Numbered from the stretch's first letter, positions 32,800-44,879 are shown. The stretch: 64,000 nt of DNA from Schistocerca nitens (GCF_023898315.1 NC_064614.1:77326501-77390500); one strand, 5' to 3'. Notes: generated by a model from the letters alone, not told the origin. A program made the numbers and translations.

Positions 32800-33798
32800 A
32801 TCTGAATTACATCTGACGAGTTGGGGGAGCGTGGGGGTGAGGGGGGGGGGCGATGCAACACATCAGCTGGAACTCGCCACCGTGTTCCTCGAACAACTCC
32901 TTCACGCTCCTGGCCTTATGACATGGTGCATTACCTTGTTGAAAAATACCACAGTCGGGAAATAAGATCGTCATGAAGTGATGCATTTGGTCTGCAGCCA
33001 GTGTACGATATTCCTTGGCCTTCATGGTGCTTTCACGAGCCTCTATGGGCCCATGGGTTCACACGTGAATGTTTCCCAGAGCATAAACAGCCGCCGCCAG
33101 CTTGGTTCCGTCCAACAGTACAGGTGTCAAGGAGCTGTCCCCCTGCGGGACGAAGAATACGCGCCCTCTCATCTTCATGAGAAGAAAGTATCGTTCTTCA
33201 TCAGGTCGTCCAGCGCTCTGCCATTACGCCAACGTGAGTGCCGATGGTCACGTGTCCATTTTAGTCGTGGTTGCTGATGTCATGATGTTGGTACATGCAT
33301 TGGTCGTCGGTTGCGGAGTCCCATCGTTAGGAGTGTTCGGTACACTGTGTGTTTAGATACAGTTGTACTCTACCCTCTACCCAGCAATAAACTCCGATGT
33401 TAGTTCCGCTACTGGTCGCCGCTTGTCCTGTTTTACAGTCTGACCAGTCTACGAAGTCCGACATTCGTCATGAGGAGTGGCCACCAAACCCTACAACCTC
33501 TAGAAGAGGTTTCACCTTGGTTTCTCAACGTGCTGAAGACACACATCACAGCACTCTTCGAACACCCGACAAGCCGTAAAGTTTCCGAAATGCTCATGCC
33601 TCCGGGCTATCACTGTTTGCCTTCGGTCTAACTCGAGAGTCTTCCCCATTCCATAGACAGACAGAACGCTCGCTGATACTAGATGCACCGTGCGCGTGTC
33701 TGACTATTGGTCTTTCCTCACTAGGAGCCGCTGCTATCATCTGGACGGGTTTCTATCGATAGTAGTTCGGTGGCCACAATGTTCTGGCTGGTACAGTG
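32800..33798 (-). pseudogene. Tc1-like transposase remnant
   Basis: The minus-strand frame 32807-33025 carries HHFMTILFPDCGIFQQGNAPCHKARSVKELFEEHGGEFQ, the block around the second catalytic residue of a Tc1-like DDE transposase. Asp is replaced by Gly (FQQGNAPCH against FQQDNAPCH). The downstream DDE block is lost in a G-rich run (32820-32850). Frames farther right are broken. The right end ggctggtacagtg followed by TA (33799-33800), with gtggccacaatgttctggctgg inside it, looks like a Tc1 inverted repeat. The matching left end was not found. Confidence 0.6.
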
Positions 33799-34109
33799 TA
33801 TTGGTCATGGCCAATGGACAACGATTTTTAAGGATTTATTGACGGAATATAGGCTTGAATTTTCACATAGCTGGGAGGTGGGGATGTAGCAGGAGGAATT
33901 ATGGCGTTTAGACCTAAACGTTCTTCCACAGGTTGTGAAGAGGTGTAAGATGAAGAAGGTACCAAGGTATGGATCAATATATCGAGATCTGGTGAAGTTT
34001 GGTAAGCTGAAATTGTTTGAGATGCTAAGGAGGCTGATGGAAAGAGTATTAAATGGAGAAGATGATCGATTGGAATGGAGAACATGTTACATAAACCCAT
34101 TGCATAAGA

Positions 34110-34346
34110 TGAAGATGTTTGGTTTGTGGGGCACCCAACTGCGCGGTTGTCAGCGCCCCTGCAAATTCCCAACCTTTGCTCAGTCCAATCTCCCCACGTT
34201 CATGAAGGATGATGAAATGATGAGGAGAACACAAACACCCAGCTATCTCGAGGCAGGTGAAAATCCCTGACCCCACCGGGAACCGAACCCGAGACCCCAT
34301 GCTCGGGAAGCGAGAACGCCGCCGCGAGACCACGAGTTGCGGACAT
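34110..34346 (-). mobile_element. tRNA-derived SINE, family B
   Basis: On the minus strand a tRNA-like head (ggcggcgttctcgcttccc, B box gggttcggttcccgg) leads into ggtcagggattttcacc and a distinct body. The 11-bp direct repeat attgcataaga flanks it (34099-34109, 34347-34357). It is inserted in LINE reverse-transcriptase sequence. Confidence 0.88.
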
Positions 34347-34729
34347 ATTGCATAAGAAAGCGTTACATAAATATCCAAATAATTATAGGGGACTGGCAGT
34401 AGTCCCTTTCGTTTGTATTCGAATGTACTGAAAGATTTGATAGAGAAAAATACAAGTCACAAGCAGTAAGAAGAGCAAGCAGGATTCCACGCAGGAAGGT
34501 CGGTAATTGCCAAGATCTTCAAATTGAACCTAATAAGTGAAAAACGCACGAAGACTGCACTGTTGATGCATCTTGGATTCATTGCCCTAGAGAAAGCATA
34601 TGATAATGTACCCACAAACAAACTGTAGGAAAAGTTGATGGATACAGATGAAAAATTGCGAGAGGCAGTTATGAAATTTTATGAAAATACCATAGGCTTT
34701 AACTGCTGTATCTAGGAGCAAGCCTACAG

Positions 34730-34923
34730 GCTCAAATGGCTCTGAGCACTATGGGACTCAACTGCTGAGGTCATTAGTCCCCTAGAACTTAGAACTAGTT
34801 AAACCTAACTAGCCTAAGGACATCACAAACATCCATGCCCGAGGCAGGATTCGAACCTGCGACCGTAGCGGTCTTGCGGTTCCAGACTGCAGCGCCTTTA
34901 ACCGCACGGCCACTTCGGCCGGC
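34730..34923 (-). mobile_element. tRNA-derived SINE, family A (subtype 2)
   Basis: Full copy flanked by the 13-bp repeat agcaagcctacag (34717-34729, 34924-34936), inserted in the LINE. It shares the diagnostic bases gcctttaaccgcacggccacttcgg with the copy at 37824, so the two form a subtype distinct from the copies at 683, 51364 and 58925. Confidence 0.93.
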
Positions 34924-36118
34924 AGCAAGCCTACAGACTTGGCATACAGAATGCCAGGTTATGGGAGTGACAATGGAAGACAGCAAGATATTTAGCTTGT
35001 ATTTTCCAGATGACCAGATTGTAATGGCAGAAAATGAAGATGAGCTGAGCTGTATGATAAGGAAGCTTACAGAGGAATACAATGAGGCTGGCCCGATGAT
35101 GAACATGAAGAAATGTGACCACTTGGCTGTTGAAACAGAAAAAAATAAATAATTTGGAGTTACTGTGCCGTCGTTACAACTACAATTAAATAATTCTATA
35201 GCTTATGGTTGTCGTTATTCGCAACTGCGAATACATTTAATGTATTTCATAAAAGCTGTAGTAGCCGCAGTGGATGCATGGCCAAAGGAATTTCGCATCG
35301 TAATCAGAATAACACAGGCAGTGCAATATCGTTAAAAAAACAATTAAAAGAAACACCTTTTTATTGTAGTTGTAGCGACGGAATGAAAATACCCTCAGGA
35401 ATTGTGAAGCAACTACCGACAAAATGGCCACACAAATGCAGATTTTGGAGTTTGATGGAGAAGTAATTGTAGTTGTGTGAAGAAAGACTATATTGGGGTG
35501 TTATTTAACAATCAGGGCACAAGCAATGATGAAATTACTAGTAGGGTTCATAAAAAACAAACTGTAACAAGGAAAATCAGCTCTGTTCTGTGGGAAAAAA
35601 ATAAGAACGACAACGAATAGTACAGAGTGTAGTTTTGTACGGAGCAGGAGACTGGAGACCTTAGCAAAGAGAAAAGGAAAAAAAGCTGCTTGCCACTGAC
35701 ACTGAAATCTGACATGAAGTTCTTCAGAAGAAGCTCAGACTGTATTAGCTTGAATAGGAGAAGCAATGTAGTTTAATAAAGGATGAAAATGGGTAGGGAT
35801 ATCTGTGACAAAAACGGTTGAATGTGGTTTGATCATATGAATAGGATGACTGAAGATCCAAATAATTATAGGGGACTGGCAGTAGTCCCTTGGTAGTGAT
35901 AGCAGCCGCTCCTGGTGAGGAAAAACTACTAGTCAGACACACCCAAGGTGCATCTAGTATCAGCGATCGGTGCCATCCCAGCAGAAGAAAAGGGGTCGCC
36001 GACGACGCAACTGGCCAACTGGCAAGTGTGGAACAGACAAGGCATATGAACGTTGATAAAATACAAGACAGGAGAAGATGGTGACGGGGAGTGGAGAAGC
36101 GACGCCAGCCGTGGATAA

Positions 36119-36162
36119 TCCACAAGAAGAAGAAGAAGAAGTAGAAGAAGAAGAAGAGGAAG
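36119..36162. repeat. (GAA)n microsatellite
   Basis: agaagaagaagaag repeats over about 40 bp, at the 3' end of the LINE remnant. Confidence 0.9.
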
Positions 36163-36309
36163 CAGATCTCCTCTATTTTTACTTGTACTGGTATAGGAGG
36201 CATGCAATAACGTTTCATGGAGATCTGAAGGTGATAACAAATCTTACCGAAACCGATAATTAAATATAAAGGTGTTTACGAGCGATCTTGGCTAAGAAGT
36301 TCACCTTAG

Positions 36310-36730
36310 GGCAAAGGAACTTTACTGACATATTATATCTTTATTCTTCGTGCTCACGTATTTATTTGTCAACTTTGTCTTCCTGACGACAAACACATTC
36401 CCCCAACGAGAAACCAGGCTCTTGTTACCGTCACTGTAGAATGATTGACTTTGTTGAAGGAGCCACCGCCTCACCTCTGCTTGCACCGCTTCGTCATTAT
36501 CACAGTGAAGTCCTCGAAAGTGCACCTTAAGTTCTGGTAACAGATGAAGATCGGATGGGGCCAAGCAAGATGACCGAAGAGAGTGAACCCAAGGCACTCG
36601 GTTGCTACAGGCAGATTTCGCAGCACTCGTGTGTGGTCTAGCGTTTTCGTGCCGAAGGACAGTGTGTATTCTGTTTGGATAAAGGATATAAACTCGATTA
36701 CAGGACGCTGCTCCTCACACACTCCATGTT
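36310..36730 (-). pseudogene. mariner-like transposase, C-terminal fragment
   Basis: Minus-strand frames give LAPSDLHLLPELKVHFRGLHCDNDEAVQAEVRRWL followed by SFYSDGNKSLVSRWGN. This is the third-Asp block and C-terminal tail of a mariner transposase (PSDxHLFGPLK...FYxxGI..L..RW). The upstream portion lies in another frame. No inverted repeats were located. Confidence 0.6.
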
Positions 36731-37432
36731 ACACGCTACAATTATGAGCCGTCTAGCGGCAGAGAGTTGCAGCTCATGTCAGTGCTGCGAGAAAGCCAAC
36801 CGAGAAATACCCATGCCATGCCATACCTCAACCACCACTGAAATAACATTCGGACTCATTAACTGTCGGCACATCCTTGTACATGTCCTGAGGATACACA
36901 TTAAATGTTTATAATACGTTGGTTTCCAATGATATCTACATTCTCATTCCGTTGACTACTGCTGATTCCACCGTCTTTTGGAGTTAATTTTCCACCCTTC
37001 AGGCTGATGTTGCCCAGCGTCTCTGATCCCTCCTCTACCTTTGACAAGTCTCTATAGCGTATGTCTTCGGCTACTGTTGCTGATTTTCATTCAAAATGTG
37101 AGCTACGGCTAGATTCGAACCCAGGAACTAGGAATTCTTTTTACTACTGACAAACTCTGTGCTTTTTCTAACTAAGTTCTTCTTCCTGAAATGAAATAAA
37201 AGGAAGTGTTAGTCCTTGATTGATAAGACACTTTTTTCATGTTTTGTTGCTGCTTTTTTTTTTCTTCTCGTTTACAATGCATCTCTTTAGAAGGTGATTC
37301 GTATGACGTAAATTAGTGGTACTTTCGCGGACGTAAAACCTTTTTCATGATAAATGGAATTAATGATGTAGCACCTGTCATCCATTTCTTACAATACATT
37401 GCTTGAAGCCATATAGTACGTAGCCGCACGTA

Positions 37433-37823
37433 ATATGAGGGCTATTCGAAAGGTAAAGTCCGATCAGTCTCAAAACGTTAAGTTCAGTGACAATCAAAAA
37501 TTTTTTATTCGCAACAGTTAGCCGCACTTTCCAGTTACCTACTAAATAGCTGCCGCTCAGACTCAGACATTTGTCGTGTCGTTGTACAAACTTTCCAATA
37601 CCCTCATCACAGAAAGCAGCTACCTGTGCATTCCGCCAATTCTCTACACTGCTCCGCCTTTCGTTGTTTGGGCCAAGATGTTGTCTTCATAGCAGAGATG
37701 AACATCGGAGGGAGCCAGTGAAGGGCTGTATTGTGGGTGATCAAACACTTCCCATCGAAAACGCTGCAGGAGCGTCTTCATTGTCCAGCAGAACGCCACC
37801 GAAAATTGTCTTGAAGAAAGAAA
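37433..37823 (-). pseudogene. mariner-like transposase fragment interrupted by a SINE
   Basis: The left end gagggctattcgaaaggtaaagtcc is of mariner inverted-repeat form. On the minus strand LLQRFRWEVFDHPQYSPSLAPSDVHL contains the third catalytic Asp (APSD), followed by ENWRNAQVAAFCDEGIGKFVQRHDKCL-like sequence in a shifted frame. The SINE at 37824-38023 interrupts the upstream side. Sequence beyond it (38035-38230) is not clearly transposase. Confidence 0.6.
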
Positions 37824-38023
37824 AAAATGGTTCAAATGGCTCTGAGCACTATGGGACTCAACTGCTGAGGTCATTAGTCCCCTAGAACTTAGAACTAGTT
37901 AAACCTAACTAACCTAAGGACATCACAAACATCCATGCCCGAGGCAGGATTCGAACCTGCGACCGTAGCGGTCTTGCGGTTCCAGACTGCAGCGCCTTTA
38001 ACCGCACGGCCACTTCGGCCGGC
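37824..38023 (-). mobile_element. tRNA-derived SINE, family A (subtype 2)
   Basis: Full copy flanked by gaagaaagaaa (37813-37823, 38024-38034). It is nearly identical to the copy at 34730, including the subtype-2 head. Confidence 0.93.
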
Positions 38024-38034
38024 GAAGAAAGAAA

Positions 38035-38599
38035 CCCATGACATTTGTGTTATGTGGGCTGCATAGCTTCCGGCGAAATCTCTCACCTGTTCCACATGCT
38101 TGGCGGGGGTCACTGTTCTTTTAGGCATTTCTACATGATCAATTTGCGCTCTCAACTGAAAGAGGGACGTGAAGCGATCGAAAGGCACACTGAAGACACT
38201 GCCCAACACATCTGAGCAAAGTTCCATTGGATTTTCGTAGTGGTTTCCATTCTGCGCCTAGGTGGACCTTCATTTACGATTACGCTTTGTATAAATTATA
38301 CTACTCGCAGTGTTAATGAAGAAAATGAAGAAATAAATTAGAAACTAAAATTGATACTGTTCGTATAACTCTGTGAATTGGAGTCCATGGCTCTATTCAT
38401 ATGGAAGAGAATGAACCGTTAGCTCTGGAACACAATGCGGTCCTTCCGGCGCTATCAGTTAATAAAAATCGCTTCACGGTGCGGTACCTCAAAATGGGAA
38501 GCAGAGAAACGTTGTCTTCACTCACGTGTGCTGATATAGGGCTGCTGCAGGGAGGGGGATTGTTGCTTTTCTGCTCAGCAGAGGGTTTATGCGGAATTT
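38035..38599. other. non-coding, no gene recognised
   Basis: A minus-strand frame (about 38035-38227) shows no domain I recognise and is probably old transposon sequence. The remainder is featureless. Confidence 0.35.
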
Positions 38600-38870
38600 A
38601 ATGCGTGGATGTTGATGGCGCGCGAGTCGCAGGGAGAGCAGTGCTTCATGAATATTCGAGGTGGCGAGCGCGCACCGGGGCTGCGTTCCTGGCCGGCCCC
38701 CCGCGGCCGCACTGCCAACTTCTGCATCGGCCCGCCTGTCCCTGCTGCCTAACTCACTCTCACCTGCTCCTATCCGCTCCCACCCACCTGCTACAATTAG
38801 CTGGCGGCCAGGCGACTGCTTATTACAGTTGCGGAAGGGTTCTGCGCTCTCCATCAACACTGTTACACTG
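38600..38870. other. GC-rich island
   Basis: CpG-dense sequence with ggccggccccccgcggccgc (38691-38710) and catgaatattcgagg (38647-38661), a 15-mer also present in the GC-rich island at 12962-12976. Promoter or enhancer function is possible but unproven. Confidence 0.4.
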
Positions 38871-39179
38871 TTCGTAACGAAAAACAAGCTTTCGACCCAG
38901 TTAGGCCGATACCCTCACTCAAGGATAGGGAAGGAAAGAAAAACAGTGATAACAGAACTTTTCTGGGTAATGCACGATTAGGTGGTTTGCAGATTATATA
39001 TGTGAGGAAAGCAATGAACTGATAACACTGTGAGTTATCTGCCAGCGTGGGTTGTTGTTCTTGTGCAGACCAGTGTGTTCTTACCTTCCAGACGCTCAAG
39101 CCGAATTTCAGCTCCATACACCCGTCACGTGACGTTTTAGCGCGCCATCAGTGAAGTTGTGTTTTTGTTGTGTGTCACT

Positions 39180-39830
39180 AAAATGGAACAGTGGAATTTG
39201 CAGCAATGTTATTCAATCCAGTGTTCAACTTGGAGAAATCGCGAACGATACGTTTGAGAAGTTGAAACAGGCCTATGGGGAACATTTTTCATAAGAACAC
39301 AAGGTTTTCGCTGGCACAAATAATTTTTGGAATGGCCGAGAATACGTTGAAGATTAATCTAGCTCAAGGAGAAATTCAAGTTCAAAAAGCGACGAAAACG
39401 TCGATCCTGTGCATGCTCTTGTGAGATCAGATGGACGGAAATAATAAGGATGATGGGTGACCAGTTAAACACTTTAACCATACATCAAATTTTGACCGCA
39501 GATTTGAACATGTGAAAAGTTTGTGCCAAAATGGTTCTCAAAAATTTCATAGACCGTACCTCACACGGCCACTTCCATCACGGAATTTGTGACTTCAAAA
39601 GATATTCCTGTTGTTCCACAGCCACTCTATTCACCTGATCCGAGTTGGTGGGACTTTTTTTCTTTTCTCAAAATTGAAAAATATCTTAAAAGGACATCGT
39701 TACTCTGAACATTCAAGAGAATGTGGCCGACATGTTAAATACGCTACCAGCTGAAACCTTTCAGCGCTGCTACCAAGACAGAAAATAAACTCCGCCGGTA
39801 TATAGCTGCCAAAAGGAATTACTGTTGTCT
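39180..39830 (+). pseudogene. mariner transposase, internally deleted
   Basis: Frames from about 39183 resemble a mariner N-terminus (EIANDTFEKLKQAYGEHF, then a degenerate RWHK and SGRPS region). They continue through TIHQILT-like and VCAKMV segments to near 39545, then jump to VVPQPLYSPDPS-like sequence and ENVADMLNTLPAETFQRCYQ at 39715-39780. The central block holding the first and second catalytic Asp is missing and the third is mutated. Stops and frameshifts are frequent. Confidence 0.62.
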
Positions 39831-40659
39831 TATAAAAATAAAATATGTCGTAGACAAGAAATCAGTCTCATTAAGTTTCTCAAACAACTCGTAGACGTAA
39901 GTTACGTGATTAACTCTTCGTGTTCAAGTTTGTATTTCGAACAATTTGAAGTCATCGTTCATCTCTGCTAATCATTTATGGATTCATCTCATTCTTTGGG
40001 TAATATTTCATGATTGATGGTGCATTTTCAACTACGGAAGCCAACTTACAGTAAAATGCTTCAGACGTACCGATACAAGTCACAGAAGTGACACATTAGG
40101 CCTACGTTGTAGATACCAAACAGTACGAGTTTCGGCATAAGTTCTTAGAAGTTTGTTGGAAAATCGAAACAACCTCTCTTTTTGTCACTATGAAGCGTGT
40201 TTTTGACCTATTATTATGACAACTAAAAATTGCTGCGCTGTTAATTCTGCAGAATTTAGTCGTATTACTAATTCGCATTGCTTACCCATTCCAGATGATA
40301 ATACCAGAAGTATTTTTTTATCGTTTGTAGCTACCATAGTATGACACCGTCTTTGGTTTCTGATTTCGACGGTGCTATACAGTTCGTTTCTAGAATGAAC
40401 GTAGAAAATGATAGGGCTGGTAGAGTGGGTCATGACAAGCATAGTTTTCCATGTCCTCATCCCTTAGCGTTTGGTGTTAGGCGTCATTTAACAGCGTCGC
40501 ACGCCACCGAGAATGTAGACACCCAACCCTGTGCTTGAGTCGAAATTGTAGCAAGAATTCCGAGCGGTAAAATATCGCGCAGTTTCTTACTGCATTTGCA
40601 GGGATGAAAGCGCGTATGTTCTGCAGTGCAAAGGCTTGTTTAATATGCTGTCCCACAGA
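39831..40659. other. non-coding, no gene recognised
   Basis: AT-rich DNA with short frames only. Nothing recognisable was seen. Confidence 0.4.
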
Positions 40660-41860
40660 GAGCTGCACCCGTGTACAATGCAGAGTTCGGTTCGCCCTGC
40701 ATCAGTGTGTCAACAAACGGGGACAATCTTGTGTTTGGTAATCTGCGGAGCGGACGGGCAGTGGAGCACTTTTCTTGGGGCGAAAGGGCAGACATGTACT
40801 GTGCTCAATGGGTGGTTGATGTCAGTGCTCTAACTGGTCTACAGTTGTACGTTCTGAAGTTTTTGAACAGTCGAGTGCCTGGTCCGCGAATGTTCATCCA
40901 CAGATCACTGAGACACGCACGTGCACTTCAAGTGGTTTGTCCACTGACGAGGAATCTTATTGGCGCGTGTGCATTTGAGGCATACATCGAAAGCCGATGC
41001 ATTTACCTTGTGATACAGCTCCGGAGGCCGGACGGAGGCGCCTACACCGCACAGTACATACAGCAGTTTGGAGAAGGGGTGTTATTACTCCTGAAAAACA
41101 CACCCTCAGCAAGCTAGCAGAGCGTTGTTCGAGAAATGTGTGTAAGCCATTCCACGGTCTGACGTGTGTGGAATGACGCTGATCCGAACCGTTACCACCG
41201 TTGGAAAGTTCAAGCCCTTAACCTAAAAGATTTTCCACGTCGTATTGACTTATACCAAAGTTTTTGCAGAAGTGTTCCATTCAGCCAGAACTCCCACACT
41301 TTGTGTTTTTTACGGGTGAGACATACTCTACAAGGGAAAATGTGTTCAACAGCCACAGTAAACACTCACGGGCACAGCAAAATCCGCTCACCGCCTTTGT
41401 TCATGGTCACCAAGGGTCCTTCGCCGTTGATAGTTTGCCTGGTTTGGTTCGCAATAATCTGTTTGGTCCATAAATGCTTCCCCGATGACTGAAAGCGAAC
41501 CTTAAGGGAAACATTATTAGAATGTGTCCCAGTCAACATGCGGCTACGCATGTGGTATCAACGAAATGGTGCACCTGCGTACTTTACTCTTGCGGTGCAA
41601 AATCACTTTTCTCAAGACCTAGGGTGAGAACTGCAAGGGCGTGTTGGCCAGGTGGCATAGCCTGCACTTTCCCCCCATTTCTCGCCCATTGACTTTTTTC
41701 GACTGGGACACCTGAAATCCGTTGCTTACGAAAGACCTATCGAGACGAATGAAGAGTTTATAGCCCGAATTATGGAAGAGTCTGATGCAGTCTTTACTTT
41801 GCCGGGGGTGTTTGAAAGGGTGTGACGATTACTTAGGCATTGCCGTACAGAATGGATTCA
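40660..41860 (+). pseudogene. DUF4817-type DDE transposase, decayed
   Basis: Successive plus-strand frames match an insect Tc1/mariner-related transposase with a DUF4817 N-terminus. They include an opening helix-turn-helix region (VEHFSWGERADMYC... to SRVPGPRMFIHRSLRHARAL, 40759-40930), a VQALNLKDFPRRIDL linker (41200-41240) and KCSIQPELPHFVFFTGETY (first catalytic region, Asp changed to Gly). A downstream HGHQGSFAVDSLPG stretch follows. Many frameshifts are present. The end near 41850 is set by loss of similarity. Confidence 0.6.
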
Positions 41861-42627
41861 AGCAGGAGATTCTGATTTAATGTAGTTTCTGTAACTGCAA
41901 ATAAAGGGCATGAAACGTTAACCCCAACCCCTCTTCTACCTTGATGTCACAAATAAACTGAAAACATTGCCCTGAAAATCTGCTACCATGTAGACAGAAT
42001 GAAAGATTGTATGTCTATTTTCCCGGCCGCGCTCGACGCTGTTAAACGATGCATAGCGCCAAACGTTTAGGGATGCAAACATAGGCTACTAAGTGAAAGT
42101 TGCTCGTTATAACACACTCTAGAATACTCTCATTATTTATGTTCCATTTAGAAACACCTTCTATTCCTTTTATGTGACACTGAAGACCTGGAGAAAGTTT
42201 CAGTGACAAACATATATGGAACCTGATCAAATATGAAGAAGGTAACGTAGCCGTAAACCACTGTTTCGCCGACACGACAAGAGGTCGGACAAACGTTGAC
42301 CCTACTATGGGGTTTTGACATCTGACTTGACCTGGTAACGACTCGGACGGCCATTGTTGAGGACAGCAGTTAATTCCCTTACAACCATCGAGAATAAGGT
42401 TTTCGCGATCCCTAACAACCATCAAGATTTTCGCGATCTCTCTAGATCCGAGAATTTTGCCTTCGAAAGTCCACGGCGATTTACTTAGCCCTACTTTCTC
42501 AAATTCATAAGCTACGATTACGTTGAACTATAATCTTTTATTTCTATACTTTGAGTAAACGGACAGATTAAAAATAAATAAATAGTATGCTTAAAAGAAA
42601 CCAAATATTTGTCCTCGTAATATGTTA
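41861..42627. other. non-coding, no gene recognised
   Basis: No domain seen. The minus-strand frame 42042-42425 (127 codons) lacks recognisable motifs and is treated as chance. Confidence 0.4.
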
Positions 42628-42638
42628 CTTATTGTTTC

Positions 42639-42839
42639 AAAAAAATGGTTCAAATGGCTCTGAGCACTATGGGACTTAACATCTGTGGTCATCAGTCCCC
42701 TAGAACTCAGAACTACTTAAACCTAACTAACCTAAGGACATCACACACATCCATGGCCGAGGCAGGATTCGAACCTGCGACCGTAGCAGTCGCGCGGTTC
42801 CGGACTGAGCGCCTAGAACCGCTAGACCCCCACGGCCGG
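42639..42839 (-). mobile_element. tRNA-derived SINE, family A
   Basis: Full copy with B box gattcgaacc on the minus strand (ggattcgaacctgcg in the plus). It is flanked by cttattgtttc (42628-42638) and cttattatttc (42840-42850), one mismatch. Confidence 0.92.
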
Positions 42840-43179
42840 CTTATTATTTCATTACGCTCTTTAATGAAATAAAACGTAGCAACTTCAGGAAAAAGGAAGA
42901 TGTATGAATTTTGTTACAGCAACCACAATTTACGACGAAACTGAATAACAGATTGTAAGGCGTTTCAGAAGCATATAAAGTGAAAAATCTTGTACTAACT
43001 AATCATAATGTGACGAACAGTGCAGTTCCAAAGACGATGATTATTTTATTAACGTTGACCGAAAGATGCAGGAATCATTAGTGTATATTGTTGTGTAAAA
43101 ATGGACTGCTTGCTGTCTTAGCTGATATTTCAAATACTTCAAAGAAAGTTGACAACAGTACAAAAACCAACAGGGGAAC

Positions 43180-44540
43180 TCCCAAACTTGTCAGGTTGAT
43201 TCGGATATGGCTAGTAGAATTTTAATCCTTTCACTTGTTGGGGTATTAGACTGCCAGGTTACATGAGTTAATCATGATTCAGTCGATACATACATCTGAG
43301 AATTGGCGTAATGATGCAAGTTATTCGAAATTCTGAGAAAAGTAGAGGTAAGTTTCAGGGAAAGACGTGCAATATACAATATGTACAGTACAAGAGCCAA
43401 TAGGGCACAATTGGAGTAGAAGACCAAGTGTGAAGTGCTGGAATTAAAAAGGGTCTACGACAGGGATGTAGTCTTTCGCCTTAAATTCAACCTGTACATC
43501 AAAGAAGCAATAATGGAAATAAATGTAAGGTTCAAAAGCGGAATTAAACTTCAAGGTGAAACGATATCAACGATAAGATTCGCTGATGACATTGCTATCC
43601 TCAGTGAAGGTAAAGAATATCTGTTGAATTGAATTAAGAGTCAAACGAGTACATAATTTTGAAGGAGAATAAATCGAAGAAAGACGAAAGTATTATAAAC
43701 GAAAATAGCGAAAACCTTAACATCGGGATTGATGATTACCAACTAGATAGGTTAAGGAATTCTGCTACCTAGACGCAAAATAACCCATGACGGACGGAGC
43801 ACTGAGTAGATAAAAAGCTCACTGGCACTAGCAAAAAGGGCATCACTGGCCAAGAGAAGTCTACTAGAATTAAATATAAGTCTTAATTTGAGGAAGAGAT
43901 TTCTGAGAATGTACGTTTGGAGCACAGCATTGTATGGTAGTGAAACATGGACTCTGGGAAAACCGGAACGGAAGAGAATCGAAGCATTTGAGATGTGCTG
44001 CTACGGAAGATCGTTGCAAATTAGGTGGACAAAAAACAGGGAATGAGGAGGTTCTGTGGACAATCGGCGAGGAAAGGAATATTTGGAAAAACTCTCAAGA
44101 AGAAGGGACACAAGGTAGGACCTGTTAAGATGGTTCAAATGGCTCTGAGCACTATGGGACTCAACTGCTGTGGTCATAAGTCCCCTAGAACTTAGAACTA
44201 CTTAAACCTAACTAACCTAAGGACAGCACACAACACCCAGCCATCACGAGGCAGAGAAAATCCCTGACCCCGCCGGGAATCGAACCCGGGAACCCGGGCG
44301 TGGGAAGCGAGAACGCTACCGCACGACCACTTGTTAAGACATGAGGGACTGACTGCCATGGTACTAGTGGAAGCTGTGGAGGCTATAAACTGCAGAGGAA
44401 GACAGAGATTGGAATACATCCAGAAAATAACAGAGGACGTAGGTTGTACTCTGAGATACTGTGCTTCTCTGAGATGAAGGGGTTCACACAGGAGAGGAGT
44501 TCGCGCCGGAACGCATCAAACCAGTCAGAACACTTATGAC
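43180..44540 (+). pseudogene. LINE ORF2 remnant with nested chimeric SINE
   Basis: Plus-strand frames give reverse-transcriptase motifs in order: KKGLRQGCSL-like sequence around 43447-43470 (partly shifted), FNLYIKEAIMEI, ISTIRFADDIAIL (43567-43605, catalytic FADD intact) and an YVWSTALYGSETWTLG segment (43913-43950). An R-R-H-x-G-L-T-A-M-V tail follows and the copy ends AASNQSE-like near 44525. The copy is broken by stops, frameshifts and the SINE at 44131-44331. It belongs to the same LINE lineage as the fragment at 10149-10678, which shares the GSETWT and AFEMCCY/AFEMWCY signatures. Confidence 0.8.
44131..44331 (-). mobile_element. chimeric SINE: family B head on family A body
   Basis: The plus-strand left half (ggttcaaatggctctgagc to acctaaggaca) is the family A body. 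The right half (aaatccctgaccccgccgggaatcgaaccc to ctaccgcacgaccac) is the family B tRNA head. The whole is flanked by tgttaaga (44123-44130, 44332-44339), so head and body were inserted as one unit. Confidence 0.9.
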
Positions 44541-44879
44541 ACTAAATAAAAATAATAAAACAAAATAAAAATGCTGTTTGATATTGATCACAACCTGCGA
44601 GATGTCTCATTAAATATTTCTGATATATTTGACAGGTCACTCTTGCGAAAGAAACAATCATAACTTAAGAAGGTTCATGTGAACCGAAACCGTTAATTTT
44701 TATAAATAAAAATAAAGTAATTTCTCTGTCGACTTTACACCTGTTTTCCAAAGATTAACGACAGCCGGTCTGGTTCACTGGACAATCTCCGTGTGGCTTT
44801 TAGGCGGTTTCCCTTGCTCGGTTAGATAACAGGTGACGTGTTCCGCAGTATGAAAATACAACAATTGAACAAAATATAG

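Larger units (their letters stand above)
33930..36118 (+). pseudogene. LINE ORF2 remnant (reverse transcriptase) with nested SINEs
   Basis: Scattered plus-strand frames follow LINE reverse-transcriptase order. They are LKLFEMLRRLMERVLNGEDDRLEWRT (33990-34085), FIALEKAYDNVP (34578-34613), FPDDQIVMAENEDELSCMIRKL (35005-35070, with the catalytic FADD decayed to FPDD) and NEAGPMMNMKKCDHL. A C-terminal stretch near WFDHMNRM (35823-35850) follows. Stops, frameshifts and two SINE insertions (34110-34346, 34730-34923) interrupt it. Length fits a full reverse-transcriptase region. The clade was not determined. Confidence 0.72.

Noticed and set aside
36078..36263. Glu-rich open frame (EEEEEVEEEEEE)
   Set aside because: Translation of a (GAA)n microsatellite at the end of a LINE relic.
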